Source of the DNA: Phaeovulum vinaykumarii
Lineage (GTDB): Bacteria > Pseudomonadota > Alphaproteobacteria > Rhodobacterales > Rhodobacteraceae
Reading direction: 5' to 3'
Assembly (NCBI RefSeq): GCF_900156695.1
Contig: NZ_FTOM01000001.1
Span: forward strand, 682,001-746,000
DNA: 64,000 nucleotides
This document shows positions 7,870 through 15,419 of this stretch, piece after piece. Numbering within the stretch: the stretch's first letter is position 1; each line of letters begins with the position of its first letter. The notes beneath the pieces are model-generated. The model saw only the letters and a program-made list of their open reading frames with translations. It had not been told where the DNA came from and did not search any database. The position numbers and the translations under genes are program-made.

Positions 7870-8282
7870 GTGAGACGTGACTCAGAGGCGCCTCTCCGGG
7901 GCTCTGACGCGGGCTCCGGGGCGGGACCGCGGAGAAGGTGAGAGGGGGCCGGAAGAGAGGCTTGAATGACCGGGCGGGAGCGGGCGCAGCCCGTGGACGG
8001 CCGGGGTAAGGATCTGCGTTTCCTCTCATGAACCCGAGCGTTCCCTTCGGACCGGAACAGTTCGTATCCTCTTTCCTTCCTTCCTCGTTCTCTCTCTTTC
8101 TGTATCTTCTTACTTATAGGATATATACTTATAGTGATGAGTAGGCGGAGAAAGCTTTTCCTTTCCGACAATCTGTTCCTTCCGGTCTACCCCTGCTTCA
8201 CCCTCAGTCTCTCTTCCAGCCACCGCGGTCCCGCGACCGGCAGAAGTGTGGCGGAGGGCAGGCCCGAAGGGCCTGGCCGAAT

Positions 8283-8363
8283 GTCACACTTCTGCCCGTC
8301 TTAAGATAACCTTCTAAGAAGTATATTTACTAAAGGTTACCTATATACGGGCAGAAGCGTGAC
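8283..8363. repeat. 17-bp inverted repeat around an AT-rich core
   Basis: The arms at 8283-8299 and 8347-8363 pair over 17 bp with one mismatch. Inside, TAACCTT (8307-8313) pairs with AAGGTTA (8333-8339), and CTTCTAAGAAG (8311-8321) is itself a palindrome. A third copy of the arm motif, GGCAGAAGTGTG, lies at 8239-8250. The core is strikingly AT-rich for this genome. Confidence 0.75.
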
Positions 8364-8552
8364 ACCGGCTCCGGCCCACCCTGCTTCACCCTCACGCCGC
8401 TTGTGTCCCTCTAGGGATGCGGGATGACAGGGGCCACTCTCAGTCTCCCTTCAAGCTCCTGCGGTCCCGTGTGACTAGCGGCATGATCCCCCTCCCGAGC
8501 TCCACGTTTCATCTCCCGAAAAGTTCGCTCCCGGTCACATTATTTCCCTGCG

Positions 8553-8599
8553 GTGGGTTTACCTACCTTTGCGCGCCTGGTATAGTGGGTTTACCTACC
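8553..8599 (+). promoter_or_regulatory. Promoter with twin 15-bp operator-like repeats
   Basis: GTGGGTTTACCTACC occurs at 8553-8567 and again, identically, at 8585-8599, a spacing of 32 bp or about three helical turns. A possible -35 (TTTACC, 8559-8564) lies in the first copy, and a possible -10 (TATAGT, 8581-8586) runs into the second. The gene that follows encodes a likely ribbon-helix-helix protein, so autoregulation is the simple reading. Confidence 0.55.
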
Positions 8600-8619
8600 A
8601 TGGAGAAAAGGAGACACCA

Positions 8620-9066
8620 ATGGTATTCATGATCAAGCTTTCCGATGAGCGCGGAGAACAGTTGCGCCAGATCGCGCAAGCCAAGAAGCTGGCGGTCGCC
8701 GACCTTATTGCCGAGTTCATCCGATCCGAGGTTGCGGCAGGCACCATCGCCCCCACCGTCCCCGGCGTCGATGTGCAGAAGGCTGAAACCGCGATCGTCA
8801 TCACGGCGAACGGTTTTAAAGCCTCGGTGCCTATGAACGAGGGTCCGACGCTCGCCGATGTGCTGAAAGGAACTGCCACACTCTCGAACGACCCTGAACG
8901 CAAGAAGCAATGGCTCGAAGGGGCCGCGGCCTTGTCGGGCGTGAAGGTCAAGCTCACCGGACGGCACAGTCTGAAACTTACCTCGCCACTGACCGGGCGA
9001 GAATACTCCTTGCCGCTGAGCGTTGCGGCCGATCTTGGCGACCAGATTCAGAAGGTGGTGGAATGA
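8620..9066 (+). CDS. Putative ribbon-helix-helix regulator
   Basis: The 148-aa product opens with MVFMIKLSDERGEQLRQIAQAKKLAVADLIAEFIRSEV, whose strand-helix-helix pattern resembles ribbon-helix-helix DNA-binding proteins. The rest (about residues 45-148) is a beta-rich segment that I do not recognise. AAAAGGAG supplies a good ribosome binding site. Twin identical repeats lie directly upstream, and the next gene overlaps by 4 nt (ATGA). It probably represses its own operon. Calling it a phage repressor would go beyond what I can see. Confidence 0.6.
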   Translation: MVFMIKLSDERGEQLRQIAQAKKLAVADLIAEFIRSEVAAGTIAPTVPGVDVQKAETAIVITANGFKASVPMNEGPTLADVLKGTATLSNDPERKKQWLEGAAALSGVKVKLTGRHSLKLTSPLTGREYSLPLSVAADLGDQIQKVVE

Positions 9067-9731
9067 TCGCCCGCGATGAAGACCAAGGCATGCCCGGTGC
9101 ACTTGATGACGCGGAGGCAGAAGCCCTCCTCGCGTTGCTGGACGGGATCGACACCGACGACGAAGCTCATCGGTCCCGCACGCGCGCATCAAATGCCTGG
9201 CGCATGAAGACGCACTACGAGCGCGAGCTTGCAGAGCGCATCGCCGCATACGTCCCGCGCACCCGGACTCTCGGCGGGCGGGTTTGGGATTTGCTGGCGC
9301 CCGGCACCGAGCCTCACGCGGGCGATGAGGTCGAAGATGAAGGCGTGTGGCGCCCTCGGCGGGTCATCGCTGACTGCAAGACCAGATATGACCGGGCGGT
9401 ATTCTTGGCATGCGAGGCGCAGCGCCAATACGACGCAAACCCAAGTGAGGTGACGAAACAGCTCCTGGATGAAGCGTTGCAGCGTCGAGCCCGTGCCTTG
9501 CGAGAATCTGAAACTGAGACAGTGCGGACGCGCGACCGGATCAACGAATGGCGTGCCGGAGAGGGGCGCGAAGTTTACAACGCACGACGCAGATCCGTGC
9601 GCGCCACGCCGAACGCCGACCTTTCAGCCATGACCGACGAGGAGAAGGCTGCGCACAAGCGAGAACAGGCGAGACTTCGGAAGCAGCGCAGTCGGGCGAA
9701 AGCTCACGCTCGCAATTGCCTCGCGCGATGA
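9063..9731 (+). CDS. Hypothetical protein in the regulator operon
   Basis: The 222-aa product is rich in charged residues and mostly helical. It has an acidic N-terminus, a central GGRVWDLLAPGTEP segment near residues 64-77, and a strongly basic end (EKAAHKREQARLRKQRSRAKAHARN) that could bind nucleic acid. I do not recognise a family. It is translationally coupled to the upstream regulator by an ATGA overlap. Confidence 0.6.
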   Translation: MIARDEDQGMPGALDDAEAEALLALLDGIDTDDEAHRSRTRASNAWRMKTHYERELAERIAAYVPRTRTLGGRVWDLLAPGTEPHAGDEVEDEGVWRPRRVIADCKTRYDRAVFLACEAQRQYDANPSEVTKQLLDEALQRRARALRESETETVRTRDRINEWRAGEGREVYNARRRSVRATPNADLSAMTDEEKAAHKREQARLRKQRSRAKAHARNCLAR

Positions 9732-9916
9732 CTGGCGTGACGAGATCCGGGCCGCGCACTCTTCTGGCTGCGGGCCGCGTGTCGGTTCGCAACCTGACCA
9801 GCGCAGCACCCTCAACGCGGCCAAAGCGGCCGAGATCGCCGCTGAGAGCGATGAAGTAGCGGAGAATAGCTACGCAGACAAATAGCTAAGTAGCTGATTT
9901 AATTGCAAAATTTGTA

Positions 9917-9946
9917 TTGACGCTGGATTCCGGCGCGGCCTAGACT
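9917..9946 (+). promoter_or_regulatory. Sigma70-like promoter
   Basis: TTGACG (9917-9922), 18 nt, then TAGACT (9941-9946), 35 nt upstream of the ATG at 9982, in an AT-richer patch. Confidence 0.45.
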
Positions 9947-9981
9947 CCGCCTATCGCCACCCCCTCTGCGGAGCATCATCA

Positions 9982-10140
9982 ATGCCGACCTTCATCGACG
10001 ACGAAGCCTATACCCGCCTTCTGATCGACCTGCGCGAAGCCGCCAGAGCCGGTGACTGGGAAAGCGCCCTTGCCGAGGTTCTCGGCGGTGTGAACGTTCT
10101 GCCCGCCGCCTGTCGGAACGACTTCGTTGATCAGCTTTGA
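9982..10140 (+). CDS. Small hypothetical protein
   Basis: A 52-aa protein, MPTFIDDEAYTRLLIDLR and onward, helical and acidic, read directly from the sequence. It has host-like codon use, a promoter-like sequence upstream and GCGGAG before the ATG. No family recognised. Confidence 0.5.
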   Translation: MPTFIDDEAYTRLLIDLREAARAGDWESALAEVLGGVNVLPAACRNDFVDQL

Positions 10141-10270
10141 GGGGCAGCGCCACCTAGCCCAGATCGTTTTGCAGCCGATTGCGCAAATCCTAGCCCAGGA
10201 AGCCACGGCCAAGCTGGGCGGCGCCACCCTGCAAGACGCGCCGCCCTTCATCGACTGGGCCGACGAATAG
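10127..10270 (+). CDS. Possible small hypothetical protein (TTG start)
   Basis: An open frame that overlaps the previous gene by 14 nt would give a 47-aa product (LISFEGQRHLAQIVLQPIAQ... to FIDWADE). Composition looks protein-like and the overlap suggests coupling, but the only start is TTG and no homolog is known to me. Confidence 0.35.
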   Translation: MISFEGQRHLAQIVLQPIAQILAQEATAKLGGATLQDAPPFIDWADE

Positions 10271-10472
10271 GGGGAGAACGCCCCCGGCGCGCTCATGTTC
10301 GCGCCAAACCGTTCCCGTTACTCGGTGAGTGGGAAAACCCCGAGAGAGCGCGGCCCGTTGTCTCTTTCCGGGCGCGGCGCTCAACTACCCGTCAGGCACC
10401 CAAGGCAACTTTCCCATCCGACAGATTCCAGACACGAGCCTATAGAATGAGGGTAACAACCCGAGCGCCCAC

Positions 10473-10661
10473 ATGCCTGCCCCCGTCACCCTGTCCGAGC
10501 TCCAGAAAATGCACGAGATGGCCGCCGCCCTCGTGGTGGCCGATCCGGTCTATCTGCCGATCTTCGAGCGGATCGAGCTTGAGCTCGCCGCCTGGAACGC
10601 CAAGGATGATGCGATCAGCCGTGCGCGCGCAATCGCGGCCTGTCACAAGGCGGTTGCCTGA
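10473..10661 (+). CDS. Small hypothetical protein next to the integrase
   Basis: A 62-aa helical protein (MPAPVTLSELQKMHEMAAAL... to ACHKAVA). TATAGA at 10441-10446 may be its -10 element. It runs convergent with the integrase and overlaps its last codons by 19 nt. Short genes of this kind often sit beside integrases in alphaproteobacterial elements (recollection). Function unknown. Confidence 0.5.
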   Translation: MPAPVTLSELQKMHEMAAALVVADPVYLPIFERIELELAAWNAKDDAISRARAIAACHKAVA

Positions 10662-11935
10662 AGAAGTTCGTGCATATGTTCGAGCGTGGCCCCGTCGCCG
10701 TAACGCTCACGCGACAAGCGGTGGCCGAGAATGTCGCGTCTGATCCGGTCATCAATGCCCGCTGCAAGCATCCGATCTTCGAAGGAATGACGCAGCGAAT
10801 ACAGCGTGTGATCGTTGCTTTCCATCAGGTCGTTCTCACGCAGGAACTTGTTGATGGTGGCGGACAGGCTGGCACTGCTGTCGCGGTAGCGCGGAAACCC
10901 CTCGGGAAAGGCACGCAGAGCCTCCAGCGACACGCCCAGCAAGGGAACGACGCGCCGAGCGTGTTTCGTCTTCACCTGCCGACCTTCCGGCTCAATCGAA
11001 ATGTGCGGGACATTGTGATTGAGCTTGATCGTGTTCACTGTCAGCGCCGCAAGCTCCGAGGGGCGACAGCCGGTGTTGATCATCGCAAGCAGGATCGCGC
11101 GCGCTTCGGGGTTCAACCCGTCCAGAGCGCCGGGCGCGAGCAGTTTCTCCCTGATCCACCGCACCGAGAACGGCGGGCGCTTGCGGGCGTCACCTTCCTT
11201 GAAGGAAAGATCGGTGAGTGGCAGCACGAGGCCGAGCCGCTTCATCCTGTTGACCGTCTTCAACACGTCGCCGAGGTGGATCAGATCCTTGTTGGCGCTG
11301 TTGGAGGTCAGGTCTTCCTCTTCAAGCCGTTCCATCCACCAGTTGCGGAAATCGAGCATGTCGTCGCCGGTAATGTCCTTGATCGGCTTGTCGCCCACCA
11401 CCGCGATGAAGTTCCTCACGGCCTTGATCCGCGGGTTCTTCCAGCGACGAAGCTGATCCTCCGACTTGCCAAGGGTCCGGTCCTTCGCAAGCGTCCAGTA
11501 GAGATCAAGCGCCGTGCTCACCGTGATGGCCGGGGGCTGTTCAGCACCAAGCAGCGCGGCCGCATCGCGCATGTCCGGCGTCGCGGGCGTGTCCTTGAAG
11601 CCGCCCACCTGGGCAAAGCGGTCGCGCAGCTCCTCAAGCGGCAGTCTGGCCACCTGATCGGCGCGCATGTAGCGAAAGCCGCGCGCCTCGGCCAGTTCTC
11701 GGGCGGCTGCGAACCGTTGCTCGGCATCTGTCGTGTCGCCGGCGAGCTTGGCTTCCCAAGCGGCCACGAGCTGATCCCAGGTCGCAGCCTCCTTGGATCT
11801 GGCGACCGACAGGGAATCGGTGTGCAGGCTGACCCAGACGAACTTGCGCGGCTCCACCGGGGCATAGCGCTTGGGCACGCGCTTGTAGAGATAAAGCGTG
11901 CCGTTGACCGAACCCTTGCGTGTCGTGATCGCCAT
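10643..11935 (-). CDS. Tyrosine recombinase / phage integrase
   Basis: The 430-aa product has an N-terminal Arm-type and core-binding part (residues 1 to about 240) and a C-terminal catalytic domain with Arg in TGCRPSELAAL (about 288), His and Arg in YSLRHSFEDRM (about 376-379), His in ILGHRLS and the nucleophile Tyr in RERYGDG (about 408). The catalytic set is complete. I chose ATG 11935 (MAITTRKGSVNGTLYLYKRV); an upstream ATG at 11998 would add 21 residues of poor character. The gene lies about 140 bp from the 3' end of a tRNA-Ser and reads away from it, the usual arrangement for elements integrated into tRNA genes. Confidence 0.9.
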   Translation of the reverse strand: MAITTRKGSVNGTLYLYKRVPKRYAPVEPRKFVWVSLHTDSLSVARSKEAATWDQLVAAWEAKLAGDTTDAEQRFAAARELAEARGFRYMRADQVARLPLEELRDRFAQVGGFKDTPATPDMRDAAALLGAEQPPAITVSTALDLYWTLAKDRTLGKSEDQLRRWKNPRIKAVRNFIAVVGDKPIKDITGDDMLDFRNWWMERLEEEDLTSNSANKDLIHLGDVLKTVNRMKRLGLVLPLTDLSFKEGDARKRPPFSVRWIREKLLAPGALDGLNPEARAILLAMINTGCRPSELAALTVNTIKLNHNVPHISIEPEGRQVKTKHARRVVPLLGVSLEALRAFPEGFPRYRDSSASLSATINKFLRENDLMESNDHTLYSLRHSFEDRMLAAGIDDRIRRDILGHRLSRERYGDGATLEHMHELLQATAL

Positions 11936-12075
11936 GCGATGCCCCCTCGGCTTCCCGGCCGAAGTGTAGCACAGATTGTAATGCAAAATGTATGGCAAAA
12001 TTCGCCGCCAAGAGGGCGTAGCGGGGACATAACACTGTTATATCAAGGGGTTACGCGATTTTACCTTGAGGTATA

Positions 12076-12100
12076 TGGCGGAGAGACAGGGATTCGAACC
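12076..12100. other. Likely attachment site at the tRNA 3' end
   Basis: The 3' end of the tRNA-Ser is the probable right junction of the element, because the integrase lies beside it and phage genes stop there. The matching copy should lie left of position 1; I find none inside the window, so the core length is unknown. Confidence 0.4.
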
Positions 12101-12165
12101 CTGGGACCCCGTGAAGGGTCAACGGTTTTCGAGACCGCCCCGTTCGACCACTCCGGCACCTCTCC
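12076..12165 (-). tRNA. tRNA-Ser (anticodon CGA)
   Basis: The minus strand gives a 90-nt class II tRNA: GGAGAGG acceptor 5' strand, D arm, anticodon loop TCTCGAAAA with CGA, a long variable arm, T arm with GGGTTCGAATCCC, and an encoded CCA end. It decodes UCG. The integrase lies beyond its 3' end. Confidence 0.95.
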
Positions 12166-12392
12166 GCATCGGGGGTCGTTTCTGCGGCGGGGTTTAGCTT
12201 GGGCCGTGGGCGCTTGCAACAGGTTTTTGACGTGATGACGAGATGAGGCCTCCGGGGCGCGGTTTGGCGCCGGACACGGGCCTTGGGAACGAGCATGCGG
12301 GATGGACGTCGCGCATGCGGGGCCTTGGCAAAGCGCGGGGGCCAAGGCAAGCTGGTGCAACGGCGGTCAGGCAGGGGGCGCGAGCGGGCATC

Positions 12393-13247
12393 ATGGGGCG
12401 CATTCGACATCAGGACACAACCTGGGCGCGATATCTGACGCTTGCCGTCACGTCGATGTTGCTGTCGGTTCTTCTGGCGCTGCCGCTCCGGGCCGATCCG
12501 GCGCGGCTGGAACAGCTTTTGCGGATGGGCGAGCTGCTGGTGATCTTGCAGGAGGAAGGCGCCGCCTATGGTGCCGATCTCGACGCCGAGATGCTGGACG
12601 GCCGCGGCGGCGCCACCTGGCTTGCGCAAGCCCGCGCGATCCATGCCCCGGCGCGGCTGCACGATACCTTCTCGCAGGCCTTCGCACGGGCGCTCGACGG
12701 GCAGGACACCGCAGCGATGGAGGCATTCCTCGACTCGGATCTGGGCCACCGCGTGACCGGGCTCGAGCTGGAGACCCGTCGGGCGATGCTGGACCCCGAC
12801 GTCGCGGCCGCCGCCGATGCCACCGCCGAAGCCGCGCAGGCCGCCCATCTGCCGCGCCTTGCCGCGGTCGAGGATTTCATCCGCCGCGCCGATCTTCTGG
12901 ACCCCAATGTCACCAGCGGTCTGAACGCCAACCTGGCCTTCTATCGCGCGCTGGTCGCGGGCGGGGGCTTTCCCTATGACATCTCGGAAACCGAGATGCT
13001 GAACGAGGTCTGGGCCCAGGCGCCGGACATGCGCAGCGAATTGCAGGGCTGGCTGCGGTCCTATCTGTTTGCCGCTTACGGCCCGCTCAGCGATGACGAA
13101 TTGCGCCGCTACACCGCGTTCTGCGAATCCCGCCCCGGTCAGGAGCTGTCGCGCGCGCTCTTTGCCGGTTTCGAGGCGATGTTCGTGCAGGTCTCCGCCG
13201 ATCTGGGCCGCGCGCTGGGCCAGCGGCTGACCGGCCAGAGCCTCTGA
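12393..13247 (+). CDS. DUF2059 family exported protein
   Basis: The 284-aa product has a signal or anchor segment (YLTLAVTSMLLSVLLALPLRADP, ending near residue 36) and two similar helical halves. The second has SDDELRRYTAFCESRPGQELSRALFAGFEAMF near the C-terminus, characteristic of DUF2059. It probably acts in the periplasm; its role is unknown. I chose ATG 12393 because the upstream reading (from 12243) is Arg/Gly-rich and would bury the signal peptide. Confidence 0.65.
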   Translation: MGRIRHQDTTWARYLTLAVTSMLLSVLLALPLRADPARLEQLLRMGELLVILQEEGAAYGADLDAEMLDGRGGATWLAQARAIHAPARLHDTFSQAFARALDGQDTAAMEAFLDSDLGHRVTGLELETRRAMLDPDVAAAADATAEAAQAAHLPRLAAVEDFIRRADLLDPNVTSGLNANLAFYRALVAGGGFPYDISETEMLNEVWAQAPDMRSELQGWLRSYLFAAYGPLSDDELRRYTAFCESRPGQELSRALFAGFEAMFVQVSADLGRALGQRLTGQSL

Positions 13248-13285
13248 GACCCCCTGCGACAATCGGTGCATTTTTCGGGCCGATA

Positions 13286-13299
13286 TTGACGCGGGTCAA
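13286..13299 (+). promoter_or_regulatory. FNR/FnrL-like box
   Basis: TTGACGCGGGTCAA is a perfect TTGA-N6-TCAA dyad (TTGAC-N4-GTCAA), the consensus for FNR-family regulators such as FnrL. It lies 60 nt before the YdcH start. Confidence 0.6.
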
Positions 13300-13358
13300 G
13301 GCGCGACGCGCGCGACCGGCGCAAACTGAACCCAAGACAACAGCGAGAAGGAGAGTTC

Positions 13359-13598
13359 ATGACGAATACGCCGCATGACGTTCACGAGGACTTTCCCGGC
13401 TCGCAGGACAAGATCCATGCATTGAAGGCGGGCAACGCGCATTTCGCGCGGATTCTCGAGGAGTATGAACAGGTTAACCGCTCGGTGTATCGCGCTGAGG
13501 CAAACCTGGAGCCGGTCGAGCAATTGACCGAGGTCGAATTGCGCAAGCAGCGCGCCGCGTTGAAGGACGAGATCGCGCGCATGCTGGCGCAAGCCTGA
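13359..13598 (+). CDS. YdcH family (DUF465) protein
   Basis: The 79-aa protein has HALKAGNAHFARILEEYEQVNRSVYRAE and LRKQRAALKDEIARML, the paired helices of the DUF465/YdcH family. Its molecular role is unknown. A strong ribosome binding site (AAGGAG) precedes the ATG. An FNR-like box upstream suggests oxygen-responsive expression. A strong terminator follows. Confidence 0.85.
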   Translation: MTNTPHDVHEDFPGSQDKIHALKAGNAHFARILEEYEQVNRSVYRAEANLEPVEQLTEVELRKQRAALKDEIARMLAQA

Positions 13599-13645
13599 CG
13601 GGGCTTTGGGAAGGCCCCGCCCCTTGGGAAAGCCATCGGAACATG

Positions 13646-13680
13646 AAGGGCCCCGGCACAGGAACGCCGGGGCCCTTTCA
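13646..13680 (+). terminator. Intrinsic terminator after the YdcH gene
   Basis: A stem of about 12 bp (AAGGGCCCCGGC / GCCGGGGCCCTT) with an 8-nt loop, followed by TTTCA. It lies between convergent genes and may serve both. Confidence 0.75.
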
Positions 13681-13734
13681 TATGCGCGGGTGTATCGCAC
13701 CAGAGGGCGCACCGTCCCCCCGTGCGGGGCGTGG

Positions 13735-15126
13735 TCAGGCGATCTCGTAGGGCAGGATGCCGCGGCGCGCAGGCGCCAGGCTGAGCCGGCGTTCGAGCGG
13801 CGGAACCGACCGCTGGTGGCATTCGCGCCGTTCGCAGATGCGGCAGGAAATCCCGATGGGCGCATAGGCGCGCGGATTGCCGATCTCCATGTCGTCGGCA
13901 TAGACCAGACCGCGGGCGTGGCTGACCTCGCAGCCCAGACCGATGGCATAGCGCTGGATCGGGGCGTGGAAGGCACCGCCCGGCTTTGACACCTCGCGCG
14001 CGATGCACAGATAGCGCACCCCGTCGGGCGTTTCGGCCAGCTGGCGCAGGAAACGCCCCGGCGTCTCGAAGGCCTGATGGACGTTCCACAGCGGACAGGC
14101 GCCGCCAAAGCGGGCAAATTGCAGCCGCGCGGCGGAATGGCGTTTGGTGATGGTCCCGGCCTGATCGACGCGCACGAAATAGAAGGGAATGCCCTTGGCG
14201 CCGGGGCGTTGCAGGGTCGAGAGCCGGTGCGCCACCTGCTCGATCGAGGCGCCAAAGAGATCGGCCAGACGTTCAAGGTCGTGCCGGGTCTCTCGCGCGC
14301 GTTCGAGAAACAGCCGATAGGGCAGCAGCGCCGCGCCGGCAAAGTAATTGGCCAGCCCCAGCTTGGCGATGGCGCGCGCGGTCTCGGACTGGAAGCGCGC
14401 CAGATCCAGCGTGGCCTCGATCAGTTCGTGATGCGTCAGAAGCGCCACCTGCGTCAGCAACTGGAAGGCGCGGGTCGCGGGGGCCGCGCGCGCCGAAATC
14501 AGGATGCGATGATCCTCGAGCCGGCGCAAATCGTCGATCTCGGCCAGCTGCACCTCATAGCCGCGGGCCGCCAGCGCCCGCACCGCGCGCTCGAAGGGCG
14601 GCAGCGGCTCGCCCGCGGTGGCGAAACGCTCGGCCGCGCGGTCCACCGCGTCGATGTAATTGTCGCAGTAATGGAAGAAGTCGCGCACCTCCTCCCAGGG
14701 CGAGACCAGGATCTGCCCCTCGCGGCCCAGCGCCTCGTCGAGGCCCGCCAGCCGTTCGTGGACCTGGCGATAGGCGCGGTGCAATTCCAGAAAGGCCCGC
14801 GCCAGCGCCGGCGCATTCGAGGCCGCCAGCCGCAGATCGGCCACCGGCGGCGGGTCGGAAAAGACCGGATCGGCCACCGCCTCGCGCATGTCCGACACCA
14901 GACGCTCGGATTCGCCGGCCGACAATTCGGTCACGTCGAGCCCGAATTCGCTGGCCAGCCGCAACACCACCGCCGCCGAAACCGGGCGGTGGTTGTTCTC
15001 CATCTGGTTGGCATAGGGCAGGCTGACGCCAAGGCGTTCTGAGAACTCTCTCTGGGTGAGCTTGAGCCTTTGCCTCACCTCGCGGATTTTCGCGCCGGCA
15101 TAGAGCTTCTGTGGGCCTTGGGACAT
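13735..15126 (-). CDS. ScfR/PccR-type short-chain acyl regulator
   Basis: The 463-aa product has an XRE-type helix-turn-helix (about residues 11-70, KIREVRQRLKLTQREFSERLGVS...NNHRPVS), a central region where IrrE-like metallopeptidases have HExxH (here HHELIEATL, so the catalytic pattern is incomplete), and a C-terminal region with CRICERRECHQR. This layout matches PccR, MccR and RamB, which sense short-chain acyl-CoA or 2-methylcitrate-pathway metabolites and control propionate or acetate genes. No such target gene is next to it here, so the regulon is unknown. It is divergent from the RTX-Hint gene. Confidence 0.85.
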   Translation of the reverse strand: MSQGPQKLYAGAKIREVRQRLKLTQREFSERLGVSLPYANQMENNHRPVSAAVVLRLASEFGLDVTELSAGESERLVSDMREAVADPVFSDPPPVADLRLAASNAPALARAFLELHRAYRQVHERLAGLDEALGREGQILVSPWEEVRDFFHYCDNYIDAVDRAAERFATAGEPLPPFERAVRALAARGYEVQLAEIDDLRRLEDHRILISARAAPATRAFQLLTQVALLTHHELIEATLDLARFQSETARAIAKLGLANYFAGAALLPYRLFLERARETRHDLERLADLFGASIEQVAHRLSTLQRPGAKGIPFYFVRVDQAGTITKRHSAARLQFARFGGACPLWNVHQAFETPGRFLRQLAETPDGVRYLCIAREVSKPGGAFHAPIQRYAIGLGCEVSHARGLVYADDMEIGNPRAYAPIGISCRICERRECHQRSVPPLERRLSLAPARRGILPYEIA

Positions 15127-15144
15127 GGTTACCGTCGTTCGTTC

Positions 15145-15180
15145 GTGTCACGGGATCACACAAGGGACGCATCGTGACAC
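15145..15180. promoter_or_regulatory. Inverted repeat before the ScfR-type gene
   Basis: GTGTCACG (15145-15152) and CGTGACAC (15173-15180) form an 8-bp dyad with a 20-bp gap, starting 19 nt upstream of the regulator start. It could be an operator for either divergent gene. No TTTGC-type ScfR site is seen. Confidence 0.3.
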
Positions 15181-15419
15181 ATGCTGTGTCGCCCGCGATC
15201 TTTTCCTCAGTTCAGCTTGCGGTCAACGTCCCTCTCCGCTGCGGGAACTGCGCGGACGGACGCGCCCTTGCCCCCCGCGCCCTTGCCCCCCCCCGCGCCC
15301 TTTCCCCTGCGTCCCCGCAGGCCGCCGCGGCGCGCTTTGCCACGAATTCAGACTTGAGATGCCAACACGGGCTTACAAGAACGCGACGCCCCACGATCTG
15401 CGCATGGGGCCTGGGCAGC

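Larger units (their letters stand above)
7643..8619. other. Non-coding stretch rich in repeats
   Basis: I see no convincing gene in these 977 bases; the open frames have low-complexity, arginine- or serine-rich translations. The stretch holds the second palindrome, the right copy of the tape measure repeat, a polypyrimidine and AT-rich patch at 8070-8135 with ACTTATAG twice (8112-8119, 8127-8134), the large inverted repeat at 8283-8363, two related blocks that both begin with CCCTGCTTCACCCTCA (near 8191 and 8379), and the twin operator at 8553-8599. It could hold a replication origin, a packaging site or a regulatory hub (inference). Confidence 0.5.

Noticed and set aside
7749-8171. 140-aa minus-strand open frame in the repeat region
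   Set aside because: Its translation is Arg/Ser/Pro-rich, it covers the repeated tape measure end and a polypyrimidine tract, and it has no recognisable feature.
8417-8632. 71-aa plus-strand open frame before the RHH gene
   Set aside because: It runs through the twin repeats and the promoter-like elements; composition is not protein-like.
9728-9859. 43-aa frame after the 222-aa gene (ATGA overlap)
   Set aside because: Overlap looks tempting, but the product is Arg/Pro/Ser-rich low complexity without homology that I know.
10294-10449. 51-aa frame between small phage genes
   Set aside because: Arg/Pro/Ser-rich translation and no ribosome binding site; more likely non-coding.
10670-12235. 521-aa plus-strand open frame
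   Set aside because: Antisense shadow of the integrase gene, whose catalytic residues are plainly visible on the minus strand.
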